A DNA stretch of 64,000 nucleotides, taken from contig JAMZAV010000105.1 in assembly GCA_024449915.1 (NCBI GenBank), positions 434,001-498,000 of the forward strand, written 5' to 3'. A model generated the notes under the pieces. That model was given only the letters and a program-made list of their open reading frames with translations, had not been told where the DNA came from and did no database searches. How positions within the stretch are numbered: position 1 is the first letter of the stretch; each line of letters begins with the position of its first letter. This document shows positions 61,701-64,000 of the stretch, in pieces. Position numbers and translations under genes: made by a program. The stretch is from Sweltsa coloradensis (taxonomy: Eukaryota; Arthropoda; Insecta; Plecoptera; Chloroperlidae).

Positions 61701-64000
61701 TTTGCCTACAAACAGAATTACATATTGGTAGAGGCAAGGGGGAGTTAATTGGAATCAAATATTTAATGGAAAATAGTGAGAGCATTATTTTGGATATGAT
61801 GAGGTCAAACAAGGCCTTATAAAGTTTTGGCAATTTAATGTTGATAGTCTAACTAACTTTCTGAAATCAAAATTATAAAAAAATATATCATATTCCCATT
61901 ATTTCACACAAAATAGTTAAAGTGCCTTATTTAAACTGTGTTGAATGTTTCACGTTTTTTTACAGTGAGTGCACCAAGGAGTAAGAAGCGAGCTAGACAT
62001 ACCCGCCGAGACTAGAAGTACTTGATTCTCCAGGAGTACACACGTCAGCAGCTGAATGACATAGTCGAGCCCCAGTAGCATGAAGAGCTCCTTCATAGAG
62101 AAGTCAAACAAGGGTAGTTCCTCGATGGAGCTGGGTCTCTGCAGGACCAGCGTCTCTAGGCTGTCGTGTGACACCACGCACGAGAAGCTGATGCTACGAC
62201 CGGGCTGAGGCGCCGTCACTTCGTACAGTAGGTTGTACACGTAGCTCTCTAGAGACATCCGGTTCACGAGCGGACCGGCGGTCGCGTATCTACAACACAC
62301 GGGCATTGCATAAGACATAAGACACCTGCAGTGCTGCCATTAGTGTAGGCACAAATATTTTCAAAGTTATGCAGATTTTTTAATTTAAATTAGATAAAAG
62401 GCATTCGTTAAAATGTAATAAATACAGTACCAAATAAATATAAACATTATTGTTATTTATTTCAGTGAAACTAGGTAAGTATGTTAAACAAATTAAAATA
62501 AAAAAGTACCTAACAATAAACAACAGAATAACAATCAATAAAAACAATCTGATACAATGCAGCTCTCAACAATGTAAGACATAACGATTCGGTATGAACA
62601 CCTAGTGTTGCTACCTATCAAGTGTTGACATAATCATGAACAAGTCCTATAAGAATGAGGGCTCAACACTTATACTCGATGGTAAATGACTCAAATATAA
62701 TACCGGTAATTATAATACTTTATACTTTCTTGATTGTTCTATCACTATCAGGTTTTGCATTTTTTTTTCAATTGATTGATGCCAAGTTTGAAACTGGCTG
62801 TATCCAAACGGACTATAATAGGTTAAAATCTTGCAAGTAGAAACTAGTCAGGTAGGCAGGCGGCAATTTCCGTGTGGGAACACCAAATACTATCTAGGCT
62901 ACTACTCTGTATCTGCATTCTGCCAAGGAATTAGTGGAATTAGAGTGAGTGAGAAAGCAAGTTAGTGAGTGATAAGTGAGTGTGCAAATGAGCTAGCTTA
63001 CTTACTAGTGTACTCCCTTAAAAAAGCGCCTTACATCCAAGAGTAGACATTAGACGATTAAGTGATTGAATTAGCTAGTGAGTGAATGAGAGTGTGTAGT
63101 GAGTAAGTAAATGAGTTAGTGAATAAGTGAGTGAGCAAGTGATAGTATGAGTGAATTAGCAAGCGAGTGAGTGAGAGCTAACATACTTATGTATGCCCTC
63201 CAGGAACTTCTGCGACGCTTGGACGTAAGGTAGCTGGCATACGAGTGCGATGCTCTTGGTGACAAAGAGCGAGTCCTTGGTTGTATCGTAATAGCTGAGA
63301 GCAGCGCCAGGGTGGTGAGCAGACAACTTGAAGTGGCGAGGAAGTGACCGGGTGTTGTGACTGTCCACCGCGCTGTGCTTGCGGCGGTTGCCCCCGGCAT
63401 TACTGCTGGATAGTTCGGTCAGGTGCATGGCCTGAGGGAGTAAAGAGGTTTCATATATTATTATGTTTAATTCAATGCTATATAAGACAATACCCCTCCA
63501 ACAGATAATAACTACTAACATTTTACCCAACCAAAAATATGCATGAAATAATTGTTTATTATGCTCTTAGGATGAAACAAACTCCATAATATGATAGAAA
63601 GAAGTGTGTATATAACCATGGCTAACCTGAAGTGTCTGCATAGCACTGCATATTTTACGGTTCCGTATCTCTTCGTAGAATACAAAGCTGAATCCATAAC
63701 ATCGACTGCCATCTTCTCGAGTGATTACGAAACTGTGAAACTGTGGTTTGATGGAGTGTTTCTGTGTACGGAACTGCAAGCCATGTGGTAGACAGAGCTG
63801 AAATAAATGATTAAACCATTATTGGTCACTGATCTCCATGTCTAAAATATCTATAACTTAACCAAAGCCATGCACCCGCTTCATCCCTAGCTAATTGTAG
63901 TTGTGGCGGCCTTTATGAGGAAAACCTAACTGGTGGACCAAGCATACTTCTCAGTTGGGAAACTTAGTAAATCCTAGCGTTCAACTGTACTTACCTGTAA
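37772..64000 (-). CDS. DENND5: DENND5 (Rab6-interacting protein 1), 20 exons, 5' end outside the window
   Basis: DENN-domain Rab exchange factor and effector acting in Golgi/endosomal traffic. Exons 5' to 3': 63995-64000 (end only), 63627-63797, 63187-63431, 62003-62289, 60869-61044, 59239-59381, 58019-58209, 57082-57249, 54562-54773, 53548-53781, 50760-50943, 50098-50265, 49924-50020, (45968-46066 optional), 43780-44184, 43118-43263, 42708-42826, 42429-42631, 41801-41983, 41189-41354, 37772-37955. Phases agree at every junction except for one extra base in 57082-57249. About 1228 residues are covered. The DENN module (uDENN, cDENN, dDENN) spans about 1-530, the first RUN about 655-890, PLAT about 890-1020 and the second RUN about 1055-1228. 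Domain order and many motifs ([45 protein letters not shown]) match the vertebrate DENND5A/B proteins of about 1280 residues. Only the first ~80-90 residues lie beyond the right edge. Confidence 0.95.
38454..39071 (+). mobile_element. Two tandem copies of a LINE 3' fragment
   Basis: A 309-base unit occurs twice head-to-tail (38454-38762, 38763-39071), nearly identical apart from a few substitutions and a codon-sized insertion in the second. Both encode [20 protein letters not shown] and [17 protein letters not shown] with [11 protein letters not shown], the usual C-terminal motif set of LINE reverse transcriptases. It is an intronic fragment antisense to DENND5 and has no complete reverse transcriptase. 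Confidence 0.7.
39776..40345. repeat. Dispersed repeat also found inside the 59631-60646 element
   Basis: From TAGACATTTCCAATGCTATTT to about CGTCGCAGTACACACGTAG this sequence parallels 59966-60440 with roughly 75-85 percent identity by eye. The shared part is GC-richer (AACGAGTTC, GCCGACGGAGCGCGCCA). It occurs here without the hAT-like ends. It is not evidently coding, because the two copies differ by frame-changing indels. Confidence 0.55.
41079..41170 (-). pseudogene. Degenerate tandem copy of a DENND5 RUN2 exon
   Basis: Directly after the donor of the 41189-41354 exon (in gene direction), the sequence repeats the exon's 3' two thirds. CTGATCAAGGGTTTCTGCTA corresponds to GTGATCAAGTGTTTCTGCTA, and the end TGAAGCGCTCG|GTAAGTAC copies the exon end and donor. 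Internal deletions break the frame and give a stop when aligned to the parent. It is a dead, or at most vestigial alternative, exon. Confidence 0.7.
41189..41354 (-). CDS. DENND5: DENND5 exon, RUN2
   Basis: Phase 1 in, 2 out; acceptor GTTTCAG|TCCGCG, donor GCTCG|GTAAGT. It encodes [20 protein letters not shown] and [15 protein letters not shown] broken second copy of its 3' part follows at 41079-41170. Confidence 0.95.
41801..41983 (-). CDS. DENND5: DENND5 exon, start of RUN2
   Basis: Phase 1 in and out; acceptor TTTCCAG|GTGATG, donor CTTAG|GTAAAT. It encodes [40 protein letters not shown] and [12 protein letters not shown], matching RUN2 of the family. Confidence 0.95.
42429..42631 (-). CDS. 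DENND5: DENND5 exon, PLAT end and linker
   Basis: Phase 2 in, 1 out; acceptor TGCAAAG|ATTTCC, donor CCTGG|GTAAGA. It begins [20 protein letters not shown] (K completed across the intron) and continues into a variable RUN2-preceding linker ([20 protein letters not shown]). Confidence 0.95.
42708..42826 (-). CDS. DENND5: DENND5 exon, PLAT
   Basis: Phase 0 in, 2 out; acceptor TTTTAG|CACAAA, donor TACAA|GTAAGC. It encodes [20 protein letters not shown] and [19 protein letters not shown], a textbook PLAT segment. It is too short to be obvious as an open frame. Confidence 0.95.
43118..43263 (-). CDS. DENND5: DENND5 exon, PLAT
   Basis: Phase 1 in, 0 out; acceptor TGTTTAG|AACTAT, donor TTTCAT|GTGAGT. 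It encodes [20 protein letters not shown] and [20 protein letters not shown], beginning the PLAT beta-sandwich. Confidence 0.93.
43695..43740. repeat. AATC tetranucleotide microsatellite
   Basis: About eleven uninterrupted AATC units just downstream of a DENND5 exon donor in the intron. Confidence 0.9.
43780..44184 (-). CDS. DENND5: DENND5 largest exon, RUN1 and start of PLAT
   Basis: Phase 1 in and out; acceptor GTTGTAG|ATCTCT, donor ATACTA|GTGAGT. A basic, Pro-rich linker is followed by [40 protein letters not shown] and [12 protein letters not shown], conserved over the whole RUN1 end. Confidence 0.96.
45631..45663. other. Perfect 13-base-pair hairpin in a DENND5 intron
   Basis: CAGATAATAGACT and AGTCTATTATCTG are exact inverted copies around the 7-base loop TAAGTAT. 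It may be the tip of a small MITE; no function can be assigned. Confidence 0.5.
45968..46066 (-). CDS. DENND5: Possible DENND5 cassette exon (33 codons)
   Basis: A 99-base segment with acceptor TTGCCAG|CGAGTC and strong donor TTTG|GTAAGT, phase 1 in and out, open throughout. Inclusion would add [20 protein letters not shown] and about 13 further residues in the RUN1 linker. The flanking exons join equally well without it, as in other DENND5 proteins, so it is optional at best and could be a chance match. Only transcripts can decide. Confidence 0.4.
46225..46248. repeat. TA microsatellite
   Basis: Twelve TA units immediately left of the likely element that starts at 46257. Confidence 0.85.
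46257..47418. mobile_element. Possible hAT-like element with TAAGGTGACCATA end
   Basis: The left end TAAGGTGACCATACATCCCG resembles a common GGTGACCATA...CCCG hAT terminus. The right end TATAGTCACCTTA is its partial complement. The flanking 8-mers (ACATCAGT, GCATTTGT) match at five of eight, so the duplication is not secure. No transposase frame. Confidence 0.4.
48442..49315. mobile_element. hAT-like MITE with CGGGTA words, 874 bases
   Basis: Ends TAGGGATGACATCGGGTA and TACCCGATGTCATCCCTA are perfect complements, flanked by the exact duplication CTAAGCAG (48434-48441, 49316-49323). Subterminal CCCGGGTACCC-type words occur on the left. The GC-rich centre includes a short frame starting with a hydrophobic stretch, but I do not think it is a gene. 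It is in the DENND5 intron between 49924 and 44184. Confidence 0.85.
49635..49783. mobile_element. Hairpin MITE, about 46-base arms
   Basis: The segment starting AGAAGGCTTGACAGGTTGGG (49635-49680) is nearly complementary to 49738-49783, with a loop of about 57 bases. It sits just downstream of the 49924-50020 DENND5 exon, in the gene's direction. Confidence 0.6.
49924..50020 (-). CDS. DENND5: DENND5 exon, RUN1
   Basis: 97 bases, phase 0 in, 1 out; acceptor TTCGCAG|GGTAAA, donor CACCCG|GTAAGT. It encodes [20 protein letters not shown] and ends [13 protein letters not shown] is a family hallmark. Confidence 0.95.
50098..50265 (-). CDS. DENND5: DENND5 exon, RUN1 core
   Basis: 56 codons, phase 0 both ends; acceptor TGTTTAG|GACTGC, donor AAGCAG|GTACTA. 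It encodes [20 protein letters not shown] and [19 protein letters not shown], nearly identical to vertebrate DENND5. Its frame has no methionine start, so it is easily missed. Confidence 0.96.
50760..50943 (-). CDS. DENND5: DENND5 exon, start of RUN1
   Basis: Phase 2 in, 0 out; acceptor GTTTAG|ATCTCG, donor TTAAAA|GTAAGC. After a basic, glutamate-rich linker it reads [20 protein letters not shown] and then WSFVEKLLK, matching the conserved entry into the RUN domain. Confidence 0.93.
51815..52754. mobile_element. hAT-like MITE with CGGGA words, 940 bases
   Basis: Ends TAGGGGTGTGCGGGA and TCCCGCACATCCCTA are complements apart from one base, flanked by the exact duplication TGAAATAC (51807-51814, 52755-52762). 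Subterminal GGGA/TCCCG words occur on both sides. The interior has an extreme density of TAGGCCTA/CCTAGG (52.0-52.45 kb). No transposase. Confidence 0.85.
53548..53781 (-). CDS. DENND5: DENND5 exon, linker between DENN and RUN1
   Basis: Phase 2 in and out; acceptor TTCCAG|GAAACG, donor TCAAG|GTAACT. It encodes [20 protein letters not shown] and a Pro-rich loop. RTPxY and TTI/TTV resemble the known linker; the rest is variable. Confidence 0.88.
53958..54258. mobile_element. Penelope-like palindrome with CGAAACGTACG box
   Basis: Arms 53958-54077 and 54141-54258 are almost perfect inverted copies. The centre contains GGTCACCGACGG and its complement, and on the minus strand GGCCGCGTTGGCCGAAACGT, a stem followed by GAAAC as in Penelope-like hammerhead regions. 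It lies in the DENND5 intron between the 54562-54773 and 53548-53781 exons. Confidence 0.6.
54562..54773 (-). CDS. DENND5: DENND5 exon, dDENN end
   Basis: Phase 0 in, 2 out; acceptor TTCTAG|GATAAA, donor CTCAG|GTGAGT. It encodes [38 protein letters not shown] and the [12 protein letters not shown] end, all closely matching the family. Confidence 0.96.
55416..56366. mobile_element. hAT-like MITE with CGGGTA words, 951 bases
   Basis: Ends TAGGGATGTGCGGGTA and TACCCGCACATCCCTA are exact complements, flanked by the perfect duplication CATTTTAC (55408-55415, 56367-56374). Both sides have long arrays of CGGGTA/TACCCG words (also ACCCGAGCCCG). The GC-rich middle has short overlapping frames that look non-functional. 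Confidence 0.87.
56454..56575 (+). pseudogene. Frameshifted LINE C-terminal remnant
   Basis: [15 protein letters not shown] is followed by a stop, and then in another frame [18 protein letters not shown]. This is the layout of a LINE tail (RRPxRVxWTxQV ... LLTYxEWxRRQEC), broken by at least one frame change and a stop. Confidence 0.5.
57082..57249 (-). CDS. DENND5: DENND5 exon with a one-base frameshift
   Basis: Acceptor TTGCAG|GTGTTG, donor ACCAG|GTAACT. The frame set by the upstream exon gives [16 protein letters not shown], while the frame required by the next exon gives [15 protein letters not shown]. Both halves fit the family, but they are out of register by one extra base within about 57126-57129. 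Length is 168 where 167 would keep frame. This may be a sequencing or assembly error, or a real disabling allele; the rest of the gene is intact. Confidence 0.88.
58019..58209 (-). CDS. DENND5: DENND5 exon, variable dDENN linker
   Basis: Phase 2 in, 1 out; acceptor TCTCAG|GAACCT, donor GACGG|GTTAGT. Ser/Thr/Pro-rich with [15 protein letters not shown] at the end, matching the RLQALVKRTG-type motif that follows the family's variable loop. Confidence 0.9.
58732..59105. mobile_element. MITE with TTGAGCGAGC ends, 374 bases
   Basis: The exact 10-base inverted ends TTGAGCGAGC (58732-58741) and GCTCGCTCAA (59096-59105) are clear. No target duplication was recognised. The interior is AT-rich, with a GATCGTT-type word repeated. 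It lies in the DENND5 intron between the exons at 58019-58209 and 59239-59381. Confidence 0.5.
59239..59381 (-). CDS. DENND5: DENND5 exon, start of dDENN
   Basis: 48 codons, phase 0 in and 2 out; acceptor TTCACAG|GCTAAC, donor GACAA|GTAAGA. It encodes [20 protein letters not shown], the counterpart of the conserved ANLCFVDVD block. It is easily missed as an open frame because it is so short. Confidence 0.93.
59631..60646. mobile_element. hAT-like element with TCGAGTA words carrying a shared sequence
   Basis: Ends TAGGGGTGTGCGAGTA and TACTCGCACACCCCTA are exact complements. Flanks TTTAGATT and CCTAGATT match at six of eight bases. Subterminal TCGAGT words flank a block (about 59966-60440) that also occurs at 39776-40345. 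It lies in the DENND5 intron between the 60869-61044 and 59239-59381 exons. No transposase. Confidence 0.75.
60869..61044 (-). CDS. DENND5: DENND5 exon, cDENN core
   Basis: Phase 1 in, 0 out; acceptor TTTCAG|ATTACC, donor GCGAG|GTATGC. It carries the strongly conserved [19 protein letters not shown] and [13 protein letters not shown], followed by [12 protein letters not shown]. Confidence 0.96.
62003..62289 (-). CDS. DENND5: DENND5 exon, cDENN
   Basis: Phase 2 in, 1 out; acceptor TTGTAG|ATACGC, donor GGCGG|GTATGT. It encodes [20 protein letters not shown] and the [20 protein letters not shown] block of the central DENN domain. Confidence 0.95.
62935..63180. repeat. Degenerate GTGA/GAGT repeat
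   Basis: GTGAGTGAG- and AGTGAGT-like words recur through about 250 bases immediately downstream of the 63187-63431 DENND5 exon donor. Because the donor itself is GTATGT, the many GTGAGT copies on the plus strand do not compete as minus-strand donors. Confidence 0.65.
63187..63431 (-). CDS. DENND5: DENND5 exon, end of uDENN
   Basis: Phase 0 in, 2 out; acceptor CCTCAG|GCCATG, donor CATAA|GTATGT. It contains [20 protein letters not shown], corresponding to the conserved SRDTLYVSKCICL-type segment. The preceding linker is basic and less conserved. Confidence 0.93.
63627..63797 (-). CDS. DENND5: DENND5 exon, uDENN part
   Basis: 57 codons, phase 0 in and out; acceptor ATTTCAG|CTCTGT, donor CTTCAG|GTTAGC. 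It encodes [12 protein letters not shown], then [14 protein letters not shown] and [17 protein letters not shown], all hallmark uDENN motifs of the family. Confidence 0.95.
63995..64000 (-). CDS. DENND5: DENND5, 3' end of an upstream exon (cut by window edge)
   Basis: The last six bases, TTACAG, precede a consensus donor GTAAGT. In phase 0 they give Leu-Gln directly before LCLPHGLQF of the next exon, which fits the family. The rest of the exon is outside the window. Confidence 0.7.

Overview
The window is eukaryotic nuclear DNA, most likely from a marine invertebrate. It is AT-rich and dense in introns and mobile elements. It also carries a very large number of copies of the palindrome TAGGCCTA. 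That word is familiar from echinoderm-type genomes, so an ambulacrarian or echinoderm host is my best guess, but this is inference and not proven.

Two split genes, both on the minus strand, account for all the convincing coding sequence. I rebuilt both exon by exon from GT-AG sites and reading-frame phase. (1) 11656-29317: eight coding exons giving a 542-residue protein with an N-terminal RhoGAP domain (arginine finger visible at residue 74) and a serine/arginine-rich tail. (2) 37772-64000 and beyond the right edge: the DENND5 (Rab6-interacting protein 1) gene. It has 20 coding exons plus one possible 99-base cassette exon. They encode the DENN module, the first RUN domain, the PLAT domain and the second RUN domain, down to the natural stop. 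About 1228 residues lie in the window; only the N-terminus is missing. One exon (57082-57249) contains a one-base frameshift between two phase-anchored halves.

Layout: 1-11.4 kb is intergenic and full of nested transposons. 11.4-29.3 kb is the RhoGAP gene, with introns holding foldback, LINE and hAT-like pieces. 29.3-37.7 kb is the intergenic spacer, with a long palindrome, LINE remnants and a Penelope-like palindrome. 37.7-64 kb is DENND5, whose introns carry many miniature elements.

The most striking pattern outside the genes is a set of small non-autonomous elements that share the terminus TAGGG(A/G)TG or a close variant. Most make 8-base target duplications, as hAT transposons do. Each has its own subterminal vocabulary of short repeated words (CGGGTA, CGGGA, TCGAATA, TCGAGTA, ATCGAT and others). 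At least six have exact 8-base duplications that I could read directly. Other points of interest are a degenerate tandem copy of a DENND5 RUN2 exon, tandem repeats that overlap the DENND5 stop codon, a roughly 500-base sequence found both inside a hAT-like element and separately in a DENND5 intron, and several near-perfect long palindromes.

The two genes act on small GTPases of different families. DENND5 proteins are Rab-directed exchange factors and effectors; RhoGAP proteins switch off Rho-family GTPases. Nothing in the sequence shows that the two genes are functionally linked.
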